Below are positions 25,355 through 34,291 of a stretch of DNA of 64,000 nt, in pieces. Numbering within the stretch: the stretch's first letter is position 1; each line of letters opens with the position of its first letter. The notes beneath the pieces were generated by a model. That model did no database searches, was not told where the DNA came from, and was given only the letters and a program-made list of their open reading frames with translations. The translations under genes and the position numbers were made by a program. The DNA comes from Thermoplasmata archaeon (lineage in GTDB: Archaea; Thermoplasmatota; Thermoplasmata; Lutacidiplasmatales; UBA184): positions 1 to 64,000 of the forward strand of contig DAHVCH010000009.1 in assembly GCA_027314165.1 (NCBI GenBank). The letters are read 5' to 3'.

Positions 25355-27118
25355 TTGGCAGAAGACGAGACCCCCCGTGATTGGCGCAGCGCGCCGGTCT
25401 TCGCCGCCTTCGGGGCCCTCATCCTGTACCTGGACTGGATCTGGGCGCACCCGACCTACCTGGGGCTGGCGCTCTTGGGCGTCCTCCTCTTCATGGTCGA
25501 GGGCCTCGCCATCCTCCTCATCAGCTACGACGGCGACAAGTCCCGCCTCTATGGGTGGAAGCCGATCACCTCCCGCTTCCCGGCCGTCTCGAAATCCTCC
25601 GGGCACGTCCACTTCCGGACGAAGCTCTTCTGGACCACGACGGTCCTCCTGCTGTACTTCGTCCTGACGAACGTCTTCCTCTACGGGATCGACCAGGCGC
25701 AGACGATCGACCTGTTCGCGAGCTACCGGGCCATCCTCGCCGGGGCTCAAGGGACGCTGATGCACCTGGGGATCGGGCCCATCGTGACGGGCTCGATCAT
25801 CATGCAGCTCTTCGTCGGGGCGAAGATCATCAACCTGGACCTCACCGACGACGAGGACAAGGGGATGTACCAGGGCGCACAGAAGATCCTGGTCGTCGTG
25901 ATGATCCTGACCGAGGCGATCCCTCAGGTCTACGGATACCTCTTCCCCGCGGCCTCGCTCGTCGCCACCCTCGACCAGTTCTCCCCGGGGAACGGCCAGA
26001 TCCTCGCCGACACGATCATCGTCGCGCAGCTCACCTTCGGGAGCTACCTCGTGTTCCTGATGGACGAGGTCGTCAGTAAGTGGGGGATCGGAAGCGGGAT
26101 CTCGCTGTTCATCGCGGCCGGGGTCTCCCAGGCCATCTTCACGGGGACCGTCAACTGGCTGCCCGTCCAGCCCGGCGTGCCGGTGTCCGTGTCCAACCCG
26201 CCGGCGGGGACGATATTCAAGACGTGGTACTTCCTCACGCACCTCAACGCGGGGCAGCTCGCAGGAGGGGGGATCGAGCAGATCCTCTTGCGCTACCCGA
26301 ACCCCGTCGTCGCCTTAGCGGGGACCATGACGATCTTCTTCATGGTCGCTTGGACGGAGTCGACGCGGATCGAGCTGCCGCTCTCTCACGCCGAGGCACG
26401 CGGGGCCCGCGGGCGCTACCCCCTCCGTCTGATCTACGCGTCGAACATCCCGGTCATCCTGATGGCGGCGCTGCTCGCCAACGTCTCGATGTTCTCGATC
26501 CTGCTCTGGTCCAACCCGACCCTGATGAACTTCCCCGGCGTGGGCCACCAGTGGTGGATCGGGAGCTACGCCTCGCAGACGCAGGCGACCGCGCTGGGAG
26601 TGTCGACCTCCACCCCGCTTACAGGCGGAGCGTACTACGTCTCGACACCGAACGGGCTCGAGAGCTGGCTGCTCCCGATCCTGAACCCTCAGATTTACGG
26701 GAACTTCCTCACGGGACACTCGGCGTTCCAGGACCTTCTCCACATCATCGTGTACTTCTCGCTCATGGTCGGCGGCTCGATCATGTTCGCCAAGTTCTGG
26801 ATCCAGACGACCAACATGGGCCCCGAGGCTGTCGCGCGGCAGATCGAGGCGAGCGGCATGCAGATCCCCGGGTTCCGGCGGGATCCCCGGGTGCTGCGAC
26901 GGGTGCTGGAACGTTACATTCCGGTCATCACCGTGATCTCGGGAGCAGCGGTGGGCGCACTGGCGGCGGGGGCCGACCTCATCGGGACGGTGGGGAATGC
27001 TTCCGGTACGGGCGTGTTACTTACCGTGGGGATCATCATCAACCTCTACGAGGCGATGGGGCGCGAACAGTTGATGGAGATGAACCCGCTCCTGAGACGC
27101 TTCCTGGGCGGAGAGTGA
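25355..27118 (+). CDS. secY: Protein translocase subunit SecY, with an N-terminal two-helix extension
   Basis: SecY forms the protein-conducting channel. The canonical part begins near residue 63 with LYGWKPITSRFPAV and FRTKLFWTTTVLLLYFVLTN. The plug region, GIGPIVTGSIIMQLFVGAKI, follows, then ten helices and the C-terminal SGAAVGALAAGADLIG region. Ahead of it, residues ~14-55 encode two extra hydrophobic segments (FAAFGALILYLDWIW; LGLALLGVLLFMVEGLAIL), giving 587 aa instead of ~450-490. A long loop of ~70 residues between helices 7 and 8 (SQTQATALGVSTSTPLTGG) is also expanded. I chose TTG 25355 (GGAG 8 nt upstream, after the transcription start) over TTG 25319. Confidence 0.93.
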   Translation: MAEDETPRDWRSAPVFAAFGALILYLDWIWAHPTYLGLALLGVLLFMVEGLAILLISYDGDKSRLYGWKPITSRFPAVSKSSGHVHFRTKLFWTTTVLLLYFVLTNVFLYGIDQAQTIDLFASYRAILAGAQGTLMHLGIGPIVTGSIIMQLFVGAKIINLDLTDDEDKGMYQGAQKILVVVMILTEAIPQVYGYLFPAASLVATLDQFSPGNGQILADTIIVAQLTFGSYLVFLMDEVVSKWGIGSGISLFIAAGVSQAIFTGTVNWLPVQPGVPVSVSNPPAGTIFKTWYFLTHLNAGQLAGGGIEQILLRYPNPVVALAGTMTIFFMVAWTESTRIELPLSHAEARGARGRYPLRLIYASNIPVILMAALLANVSMFSILLWSNPTLMNFPGVGHQWWIGSYASQTQATALGVSTSTPLTGGAYYVSTPNGLESWLLPILNPQIYGNFLTGHSAFQDLLHIIVYFSLMVGGSIMFAKFWIQTTNMGPEAVARQIEASGMQIPGFRRDPRVLRRVLERYIPVITVISGAAVGALAAGADLIGTVGNASGTGVLLTVGIIINLYEAMGREQLMEMNPLLRRFLGGE

Positions 27119-27121
27119 GGC

Positions 27122-28498
27122 GTGAGCCCGTCCACCGACGGGCCCCTCCCCTCCAGGGAAGCGGGCTCCGCTAACGACCCCCGGCCGAAGGCCGACCCCG
27201 AGACCTCGACCCCCTCGAAGGGGCGACCGCTCGGATCCTCGGGGAAACCCCTCCCCTCCACGGCTACGGTGACCGACAAGCTGGAGTCGGTGGTGCCCGG
27301 CGACGACGTGAGCGCTGGAGAGAAGGCGCCCGCGGAGGCCTCCGAGGCCGAGGAAGGATCGGACGAGGAGGGCGACGAGGACGGAGAGGACGAGGAGGAC
27401 GAGGAGGAGGACGAGAAGGGCGGAGGTGGGAAGGCGGGCGATGCCCGCACGGCCGAGCTCGCCGCTCGGCGTCAGACGGAGCTCCGCAAGTCCTTCGGCC
27501 GGTTCATTCTGTTCTTCCTGGGCTTCATGGGCCTCTACATGCTCATCGACGCGAGCGCGAGGAACTCCATCGCGCTCACGCTGGGCCTGCTCCTAGCCCC
27601 CGCCTTCGGGTTCGACGGGAGGATCCTCCTCGCCACGATGTTCCTCACCGCGGCGCTCGAAATGGGGCTCTCCGCGTTGGCCTACCACTTCACCACGGAC
27701 TGGATCGAGACCGCCACGGTCCAGCATCACCAGGCATCGATCCGCCCGCTCTGGATGAAGGCGGTCCGCGGCCAGAAGAAGGAGCACATGGAGGCGCTCA
27801 AGCCTCACATGGACAGCCTCAACATGCGGCAGAGCCGGGTGACCATCGCCCAGCTCAAGGGGATGGTGATCACCTGGGTGCTGCTGATCGCCATCTACAC
27901 GTGGATGGGCCTCTACATCGCGGACCAGTGCCCGAAGGTGGCCATCGAACCGTCCCAGTCGACGATCTTGGCCCCCGCGGCGGGCCCCTTCCTCCTCAAC
28001 TCGTCGGTCAACGAAGGCCACGCGCCCTACTCCTTCCGGTGGTGGATGCAGGGGACGGCGAGTAATGGTCCGCTGAACGGGGAGAATGCTACGGGTCCTG
28101 CCAACAGCACATCCTGGGTGTTCCTGCCCCCCGCGGACGGGGTCTACCTGATCACCCTGCAGATCACCGACCACCGCGGGTCGGTGGGATGGGCCTTCCA
28201 GGGCCTGCAGTACCACACGCAGTCCCCCACCCCCTCGACGACGCCACCGCCCCCCTCCTGCAAGGGAACCTCCCTCGTGCTGTTCGGGGCGGAGGCGAAC
28301 CTCATGGGGAACTTCGGCCCCTTCCCGCTCTGGTTCGCGGCGTTCAGCCTGTACACGGTGCCCCTGAACCTCATCTTCCGGCGCTACCTCAAGCATGTGG
28401 CCTTGGCGCAGAAACTGCCCGATGTCGAGGAAGCCCACGCCGCGGCGCTGGCCAGCTCCCCCCTCTCTCCCGGACCGGGCGGAGGCAGCCCGCCATGA
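27122..28498 (+). CDS. DUF106 (EMC3/TMCO1-like, YidC-related) membrane protein with an inserted external domain
   Basis: The product (458 aa, GTG start) is far longer than typical archaeal DUF106 proteins (~200-ish aa). In order: ~75 polar residues, an acidic run (GEDEEDEEEDEKGGGGK), a helix FILFFLGFMGLYMLIDASA, hydrophobic segments around 165-190, the charged coiled hairpin (RPLWMKAVRGQKKEHMEALK), a helix GMVITWVLLIAIYTWMGLYI, an external domain at ~270-385 ending like PKD/Ig repeats (GVYLITLQITDHRGSVGW), and a final helix FPLWFAAFSLYTVPLNLIF. The family helps insert membrane proteins, and the gene follows secY as in other archaea. Confidence 0.85.
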   Translation: MSPSTDGPLPSREAGSANDPRPKADPETSTPSKGRPLGSSGKPLPSTATVTDKLESVVPGDDVSAGEKAPAEASEAEEGSDEEGDEDGEDEEDEEEDEKGGGGKAGDARTAELAARRQTELRKSFGRFILFFLGFMGLYMLIDASARNSIALTLGLLLAPAFGFDGRILLATMFLTAALEMGLSALAYHFTTDWIETATVQHHQASIRPLWMKAVRGQKKEHMEALKPHMDSLNMRQSRVTIAQLKGMVITWVLLIAIYTWMGLYIADQCPKVAIEPSQSTILAPAAGPFLLNSSVNEGHAPYSFRWWMQGTASNGPLNGENATGPANSTSWVFLPPADGVYLITLQITDHRGSVGWAFQGLQYHTQSPTPSTTPPPPSCKGTSLVLFGAEANLMGNFGPFPLWFAAFSLYTVPLNLIFRRYLKHVALAQKLPDVEEAHAAALASSPLSPGPGGGSPP

Positions 28499-29058
28499 AG
28501 GGGACGGTCATCACCATCGGCGGACCGCCCGGCAGCGGGAAGTCCACCGCCGGGCGGGGGCTCGCCCGCCTGCTGAACCGCGAGTACGTCTCCGCCGGGG
28601 CGATCTTCCGTGAGGAGGCGCGCCGCCGGGGCATCGACCTGAGGGCGCTCGGGGAGATCGCGCAGAAGGACGAGAGGGTCGACAAGACGCTCGACGAGAC
28701 GATGGTCGGCATGGCCTCGCCCCACCGCATCCTCGAGGGCCGGATCATCGGCGAGCTCCTTGTCCGGCGCTTCATCCCGGTCATCCGGGTCTACATCACG
28801 GCCTCGGAGTACACCCGCGCGCAGCGGATCGGTCGAAGAGAAGGGGTGCCGGCGGACCTGGTCCTCCCCGCGATGCGGGTGCGCGAGGCCAGCGAGGCCG
28901 CCCGGTACCGGAAGTACTACGGCATCGAGCTCAGCGACCTTCACTACGAGATCGGGATCGATTCCACACGGCAGGACGCCCGCCAGGTCGTCCGGACGAT
29001 CCACGAGCGGCTCCCCGAGGACGTGCGGCTGGCCGATGCCCCGGTCGCGCTGACATGA
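28495..29058 (+). CDS. cmk: Cytidylate kinase (archaeal type)
   Basis: The product (187 aa) phosphorylates CMP/dCMP. It shows the P-loop TIGGPPGSGKSTAGRGLAR, the dinucleotide-binding SAGAIFREEARRRG, the short archaeal lid and a closing YYGIELSDLHYEIGIDST, a signature of archaeal cytidylate kinases. It overlaps both neighbours by 4 nt and stands in the usual archaeal secY-DUF106-cmk-cbf5 order. Confidence 0.95.
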   Translation: MKGTVITIGGPPGSGKSTAGRGLARLLNREYVSAGAIFREEARRRGIDLRALGEIAQKDERVDKTLDETMVGMASPHRILEGRIIGELLVRRFIPVIRVYITASEYTRAQRIGRREGVPADLVLPAMRVREASEAARYRKYYGIELSDLHYEIGIDSTRQDARQVVRTIHERLPEDVRLADAPVALT

Positions 29059-30071
29059 CCGGTCGAACCGGCGGGGACCCCGAGCTCGGTAGGTCCGGGC
29101 GGGCCCGCGCGGCGCCCGCGGTGGAGCCAGATGCGAAGCCTGTCCCTCCGACCCCCCCTCGAGCCCCCCTGCCGCTCCCCCCGGAAGGAGGCTTCCTTGT
29201 CCTCGACAAGCCACGAGGCCCCTCCTCGCACCAGGTCACCGCCTGGGTGCGGGACCTCCTCGGCGTGACCCGGGCCGGCCACGCCGGCACGCTCGACCCC
29301 GGCGTGAGCGGCGTGCTGGTCATCTCGGTCGGCAAGGCGCTCCGACTTCTCCCGCTCATCCTCGAGTTCCCCAAGCGCTACATCGCGGCGGTCCGCTTCC
29401 ACGGGCCGGTGGGTGCGAGCGAGCTCGACGGGATCGTCAAGGAGTTCCAGGGGCCGATCTTCCAGCTCCCTCCCGTGCGGTCGGCGGTGCGCAGGGAGCG
29501 GAGGGTGAGGGTCGTGCACAAGCTGACCCTCCTCGAGAGGCGCGGACGGGACGCCTTGCTCGACATCCAATGCGACTCGGGGACCTACATCCGGACCCTC
29601 GCGGTCGACATGGGCGAGGCTCTCGGGCCCGGGGCGAACATGACCGAGCTCCGGAGGATCGGCACCGGTCCCTTCACGGAGACCGAGTCGCTGACCCTTT
29701 CCGCCCTGGCGGACCTGGTCGCGGAGGCCCGCGAAGGGTCGCCCCAACCTCTCCTGGACCGGCTCCAGCCCATCTCGAGGGTGTGGAAGCGCTTCCCCCA
29801 GGTGGTGGTCAAGGACAGCGCGGTGGACGCGCTCGCCCACGGGGCGGACCTGGCGGCCTCCGGAGTGCTCCGGACCTCGAGCGCGTTCTCGGAGGGTCAG
29901 CGGGTCGTGCTCGTGACCCGAAAGGACGAACTGGTGGGGCTGGGGCGGGCGCTCCTCGACAGCGGGAAGCTGCTGAAGGCGAGGAAGGGCTGGGTCATCG
30001 ATGCCCAACAGGTGTTCATGGAAACCGGGCGGTACGCTCCCCACATCCGGGAGCAGCCGCCGAAGACGTGA
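29055..30071 (+). CDS. cbf5: tRNA/rRNA pseudouridine synthase, Cbf5/TruB family
   Basis: The product (338 aa) is the catalytic subunit of archaeal H/ACA RNPs and also acts on tRNA U55. The catalytic aspartate is in RAGHAGTLDPGVSGVLVI (~74-91). KRYIAAVRFHG and SGTYIRTLAVDMGEAL are further family motifs. A C-terminal PUA domain starts near 245 (FPQVVVKDSAVDALAHGADL). An Ala/Pro-rich N-terminal ~45 residues precede the domain. Confidence 0.95.
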   Translation: MTGRTGGDPELGRSGRARAAPAVEPDAKPVPPTPPRAPLPLPPEGGFLVLDKPRGPSSHQVTAWVRDLLGVTRAGHAGTLDPGVSGVLVISVGKALRLLPLILEFPKRYIAAVRFHGPVGASELDGIVKEFQGPIFQLPPVRSAVRRERRVRVVHKLTLLERRGRDALLDIQCDSGTYIRTLAVDMGEALGPGANMTELRRIGTGPFTETESLTLSALADLVAEAREGSPQPLLDRLQPISRVWKRFPQVVVKDSAVDALAHGADLAASGVLRTSSAFSEGQRVVLVTRKDELVGLGRALLDSGKLLKARKGWVIDAQQVFMETGRYAPHIREQPPKT

Positions 30072-30093
30072 CCCTGGAGGTCATGCTCGGGGG

Positions 30094-30627
30094 GTGCCCC
30101 GGCTCCTCTCCGCCTCCGCGACCGGCGGGGCCGGCGGATACAGCTTCACTTGGACCCCAGCGTCCGCCTCGTTGGGATGCTCGGCGACCACGGGGGCCTC
30201 GATCACCTGCACGCCCACCGCGGTCGGGAACTACACGATCTCGGTCGTCGCGAAGGACTCGGGCGGAGCCTCCTCCGCGCCGCTGACCGTCAGCGTGAGC
30301 GCGCTGAAGGCGCAGACCTCGTCTCCCGCCGCGAGCGCCTCGTCCGGAGGGTGGCCCCTGAGCGCGCTCCTGGCCGTCGTCGCCCTCGCCGCGGTGGCCG
30401 CGATCCTCGCCGTGCTCTACGTGAGGAAGGGACGCGGTCCGAAGGCTCAAGCCCCGAGCCCCGCGCAGACGGGAACGACCCCCGCTCCCGCCTCCGCCCC
30501 TGCCCCCCCTCCCGCGCCGGCGGCGCCCCTGGAGCCACCGGCCTTCGCCCCTGCCCCTCCGCCTCCGGTCCCGGCGCAGCCCCCGGCACTCGGCCAGCCC
30601 CCCCTCCCGCCGCCGCCTCTGCCCTGA
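30094..30627 (+). pseudogene. C-terminal fragment of a PKD-like, membrane-anchored surface protein
   Basis: The frame encodes one PKD/Ig-like repeat (GGYSFTWTPASASLGCSATT, then CTPTAVGNYTISVVAKD), a Ser/Ala linker, a membrane anchor (WPLSALLAVVALAAVAAILA) and an Ala/Pro-rich cytoplasmic tail. There is no signal peptide, and the repeat begins within a few codons of the first possible start (GTG 30094), right behind cbf5. It looks like the end of a longer secreted protein left by a deletion. A start at this GTG could still yield a protein, but it would have no way to export its beta domain except through the anchor. Confidence 0.6.
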
Positions 30628-30720
30628 GGCCGTGGGCCGCGGTGGGGCGTTCGTCGGTGGTCGTTCCGAGCAGCGAGAGCGAGGAACCGGCCCGCTAGGG
30701 CCTTCCCTGGAGCCCATCCC

Positions 30721-30745
30721 CCGCAGTCCGTGCGGGGGACTGCGG
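30721..30745. other. Strong hairpin between the PKD fragment and cysS
   Basis: CCGCAGTCC (30721-30729) and GGACTGCGG (30737-30745) are perfect 9-bp arms around a 7-nt loop. It lies 67 nt before the cysS ATG. It could be a terminator of the upstream transcript or a structured leader of cysS. Confidence 0.5.
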
Positions 30746-30812
30746 CGCCTCCCCCTGGGGCGGGCCCAGGGCTCCCTCCCCCCCTGCTCACTCCCCCTTT
30801 TTAGGGGGCACC

Positions 30813-32132
30813 ATGGTCGACGGGGCCCGCATGGACCTGCAGTACCTCGACTCCCTCGCACGCCGCTGGCAGTCCTTGGGCCCTCCACGTGGGCGGCCGC
30901 TCGCCGTCTACGTCTGCGGACCCACCGTGTACGACCAGGCCCACGTGGGACATGCCCGGACGTACCTTCTCTTCGACACGATCAAACGGTTCTTCCTCGC
31001 CCAGGGGGCGCGCGTCGCCCACGTCCAGAACCTGACGGACTTCGAGGACAAGCTCACGCGCCGAGCGGTCCGGCTTGGCGTGACCTGGAAGGAGCTCGCC
31101 CGCCGGGAGGAGCGGGCCTTCGTGCACGACATGGCCTCCCTCGGCGTCATCCCGGCGGGCTGGAGCCCGCGCTCGAGCGAGCATGTGAACGGGATCATCG
31201 AACAGATCCGGGTCCTGGAGCGCAAGGGGATCGCCTACCGCAGGGGCCGCGCGGTCTACTTCGACGCGAGCGCCGTGCCCGCGAGCGGCGGGAACTTCTC
31301 CGCGGACGCCATGCTCGCCGAGCACGCCGTCCCCGAGTCCGGGACGGTCGCCGAACCTGAGGCCAAGGACCCCCGGGACTTCGTGCTCTGGAAGCCCTCG
31401 GCAGCCCCCTCCCCGGTCTGGCCGAGCCCCTGGGGGAAGGGGATGCCGGGTTGGCACCTCGAATGCTACGTGATGGCCTCCCATTTCCTCCCGCTGCCCC
31501 TCGACCTGCACGGCGGTGGGCTCGACCTGATGTTCCCCCACCACTACGCGGAGAACCTGATCTCCTACGCCCTTCGCGGGCAGCCCTTCTCCCGGGGGTT
31601 CGTGCACGGGGCCTTCGTCACCATGGGTGACCGGAAGATGTCGAAGTCCCTGGGCAACCTGATCTCGATCCGCCAGGCCCTGGAGGACATCTGCGCCCCG
31701 GCCCTGCGATGCTACCTGCTCTCCAAGCCCTACCGCGAGAGCATCGAGTACCTGGAGATGGACGCGCGCAGCGCGGACGCCACCTGGCACGACACCCAAC
31801 GGACCTTCCACGGTCTCCTCGATGGGTCCCAGGGCAGCGGGTATCCCGTCGAGCGTCTGGAGCGGGGGTTCGCGAAGATCCCCCGGGCGCTCGCCCAGGA
31901 CATCAACATCCCCGAGGCGATCCGCGTGCTGCACGAGACGGCGGCCGACATCCAGGCCTTCGGGCGTGGAGGTCTTGAGACGGGGGACCGGACGCGGGGA
32001 AAGAAGGTGCTCCTGCGGATGCAGGACCTTCTCGGCCTCCCGCTCTTGGACCAGGGCAAGCGGGAGCCCTCTTCTTCCACCGCCGTGCGTCCGTTCGCCA
32101 GGTCGGCCGCCGCCGACGCGTTCTCCGCCTGA
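30813..32132 (+). CDS. cysS: Cysteinyl-tRNA synthetase
   Basis: The product (439 aa) charges tRNA-Cys. The class I signature is CGPTVYDQAHVGHARTY (C35 is a zinc ligand, HVGH is the HIGH motif). The remaining zinc ligands lie in MPGWHLECYVM and FPHHYAE. The KMSKS loop is DRKMSKSLGNL near 275. Helical C-terminal domain is short. The ATG at 30813 (GGGGGC before it) is kept; the ATG at 30831 (MDLQYLDS) is possible because TTTTTA at 30797-30802 could be a TATA box. Confidence 0.94.
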   Translation: MVDGARMDLQYLDSLARRWQSLGPPRGRPLAVYVCGPTVYDQAHVGHARTYLLFDTIKRFFLAQGARVAHVQNLTDFEDKLTRRAVRLGVTWKELARREERAFVHDMASLGVIPAGWSPRSSEHVNGIIEQIRVLERKGIAYRRGRAVYFDASAVPASGGNFSADAMLAEHAVPESGTVAEPEAKDPRDFVLWKPSAAPSPVWPSPWGKGMPGWHLECYVMASHFLPLPLDLHGGGLDLMFPHHYAENLISYALRGQPFSRGFVHGAFVTMGDRKMSKSLGNLISIRQALEDICAPALRCYLLSKPYRESIEYLEMDARSADATWHDTQRTFHGLLDGSQGSGYPVERLERGFAKIPRALAQDINIPEAIRVLHETAADIQAFGRGGLETGDRTRGKKVLLRMQDLLGLPLLDQGKREPSSSTAVRPFARSAAADAFSA

Positions 32133-32233
32133 GAGCGCGCGCCGACGCCCTTCTGCGCGGACCTGGTCCGGTGAGGCGGCAGCGGGCGCGGCCGCGCCCG
32201 CGTCCCCTGGAGAGATCGCCTGAGCCGCGGGCC

Positions 32234-33424
32234 TCAGTCCGCGCGTTCGAGGATGACGGACGTCCCGTTCCCGCCGCCCATGCACAGGGTCGCGAGCCCA
32301 CGGTGGACCTTGCGACGCATCATCTCGTGGAGGAGGGTCACCACGATGCGCGCTCCCGAGCAACCGATGGGGTGGCCCAGCGCGACCGCCCCGCCGTTGA
32401 CGTTGAACTTTTCCTCGGGCACCTGGAACGTGCTCTGCACCGCGATGGAGGCTGTCGAGAACGCCTCGTTGTGCTCGAAGAGGTCGAGGTCGGCCGGGGT
32501 GAGCTTCTCCTTCGCGAGGTGCTCCTTCACGGCGGGGATCGGCGCCTCCATCACCCGGGCGGGAGGCACCCCGCTCACGTGGTAGGACCGGATCCAGGCG
32601 AGAGGCTTGAGCGAGAGCTCCCGGACCTTCTCCTCGCTCGCCAGCACGAGGGCGGCCGCGCCGTCGGAGAGCTGGGAAGAGTTGCCCGCCGTGAGCACGC
32701 CCTTCGGGGCGAAGGCCGGCTTGAGCTTCGCGAGCTTCTCGAGCGTCGTGTCGCCCCGCGGGCCCTCGTCCCGCTCCACGGGCGCTCCTCCCGTGACCTC
32801 GGCGGGGACCGGGACGACCTCGGTGGTGAAGATCCCCGCCTCCCAGGCGGCGACGGCCTTCTGGTGGCTCCTCAGGGAGAAGGCGTCCGCCTGCTCCCGG
32901 GTGATCGAGAAGCGCTTCGCGACGTCCTCCCCGGTCAGGCCCATGTGCTCGTGGTCGTAGGCGTCCAGGAGCGAATCGGTCAGCATCGCGTCGAGGACCT
33001 TCGACTCCCCGTACTTCAGTCCGAAGCGGACCTTGGGCAGGAGGTAGGGCGCCTGGTCCATGCTCTCCATCCCTCCCACGACGGCGATCCCGAGGTCTCC
33101 CGCGCGGATCTCGCTCGCGCCGAGCATGAGGCTCTTCATGCCGGACCCGCAGACCTTGTTGATCGTGACCGAGCCCACCTCGACGGGGATGTCGGACCCG
33201 AGCTGGACCTGACGCGCGGGGTTCTGGCCCAGACCCGCCTGGAGCGCGCAGCCGAAGAGGAGCTCCTCCACCTGGGTGGGTCGGACCTGGGCCCGGAGGA
33301 GGGCCTCCTTGACCGCCACCTGTCCCAGGCGGACGGAGGGGACCTTTGACAAGGCTCCTCCGAACTTGCCGATCGGAGTTCGGGCTGCGCCGACGATGGC
33401 CACCCGCGGGCGCTCTGCGGACAC
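32234..33424 (-). CDS. Thiolase family acetyl-CoA acetyltransferase
   Basis: The product is 396 aa from GTG 33424 and condenses or cleaves acetoacetyl-CoA. The acylated cysteine is C92 in NKVCGSGMKS. The His motif is FEHNEAFS, and the C-terminal GGAVALGHPIGCSGARI plus TLCMGGGNGTSVILE complete the active site. This set is of the classic biosynthetic thiolase type. A TATA box ~27 nt upstream at 33448-33455 fixes the GTG; the longer reading from 33559 adds only low-complexity residues. Confidence 0.92.
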   Translation of the reverse strand: MSAERPRVAIVGAARTPIGKFGGALSKVPSVRLGQVAVKEALLRAQVRPTQVEELLFGCALQAGLGQNPARQVQLGSDIPVEVGSVTINKVCGSGMKSLMLGASEIRAGDLGIAVVGGMESMDQAPYLLPKVRFGLKYGESKVLDAMLTDSLLDAYDHEHMGLTGEDVAKRFSITREQADAFSLRSHQKAVAAWEAGIFTTEVVPVPAEVTGGAPVERDEGPRGDTTLEKLAKLKPAFAPKGVLTAGNSSQLSDGAAALVLASEEKVRELSLKPLAWIRSYHVSGVPPARVMEAPIPAVKEHLAKEKLTPADLDLFEHNEAFSTASIAVQSTFQVPEEKFNVNGGAVALGHPIGCSGARIVVTLLHEMMRRKVHRGLATLCMGGGNGTSVILERAD

Positions 33425-33447
33425 GCCCTCCCGGACCAAGCTCGGTG

Positions 33448-33455
33448 AATATAAC
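33448..33455 (-). promoter_or_regulatory. TATA box of the thiolase gene
   Basis: GTTATATTC on the minus strand is centred ~27 nt before GTG 33424, so the mRNA is predicted to be leaderless. Confidence 0.6.
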
Positions 33456-33637
33456 GCATCAAGGACGCGGGTTAGGGGCCGCGCGTTCGCGCCTGGCTCG
33501 TTGTGCGCTTCGAGGGACGTGGGGGGGACGAGGTGGTCGGTCCGCACGTATATCGACACGAACCCTGTAGAGGCCAGTAGGACCGCCGACGGCCCCTCAG
33601 GCGTCCCTAGCCGGGTCGATCGGAGCGAGGACCAACG

Positions 33638-34246
33638 ATGGACGAGCAGCCTTGGGAGATCATCTCGCCCACGTCAGGCACCGCTCGCCGAGAGGCGTCC
33701 ACCTCGTCCCCACCCTCCTCCGGAGGGTCCACCCGATCCCGCGTGCCGGGCATCACGCGGGCGTTGGCCGACCGCCTGTCCGCCTTCGGACATGGTGTGA
33801 ATCTCACCCCCAAGGAGCAGGCGGAGTACCCTGGGCCGAAGTTGCTCGAGTGGAGGCATGCCAGCATGGAGGAGCTGCGGGCGCTTCTGACGGAGTCCCG
33901 GTCGAGGTACCGGGTGCGAACGATCGTCGACGCCACCCCCTTCGGCGCCGTGCTCCTGCTCTACGACGTGCTGCGCAAGAACGCCCAGCCGGATGTGCTG
34001 GAGCGCGGCCGGAGCAGCCATGGCGACCTGTACCCTGACGGCGTGCTCCAGGCCGAGTGGTGGACCAAAGCGGCCTACGGCCAAAGGGTGCCGACCATCC
34101 CCTCTTACCGACATGCGATCGCCCGCTCGCTCTCCGAGGGCCTCATGAAACAGGCCGAGGGGGAGCTCCCCGGGCCGCACACCGTAGAGGGGGCCAAGCG
34201 ATGGTCGCTCCAGCAGGTCATCGCGCTCGCCGAGACGCTGCTCTGA
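33638..34246 (+). CDS. Hypothetical protein, 202 aa
   Basis: I do not recognise the family. The first ~35 residues are Ser/Pro/Thr-rich. The rest is a soluble mixed alpha/beta chain with VPGITRALADRLSAFGHGVN, LTPKEQAEYPGPKLLEWRHA, VRTIVDATPFGAVLLLYDVL and a helical C-terminus (WSLQQVIALAETLL). It has no signal peptide or membrane segment. GAGCGAGGACC before the ATG serves as SD site. A TATA-like CGTATATCG at 33546-33554 lies 90 nt upstream. It converges on the PCNA gene. Confidence 0.6.
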   Translation: MDEQPWEIISPTSGTARREASTSSPPSSGGSTRSRVPGITRALADRLSAFGHGVNLTPKEQAEYPGPKLLEWRHASMEELRALLTESRSRYRVRTIVDATPFGAVLLLYDVLRKNAQPDVLERGRSSHGDLYPDGVLQAEWWTKAAYGQRVPTIPSYRHAIARSLSEGLMKQAEGELPGPHTVEGAKRWSLQQVIALAETLL

Positions 34247-34291
34247 GCTCGAGGGCCTCGCCCTCCCCGCAGGCGGCCCACGGGGGTCGCT

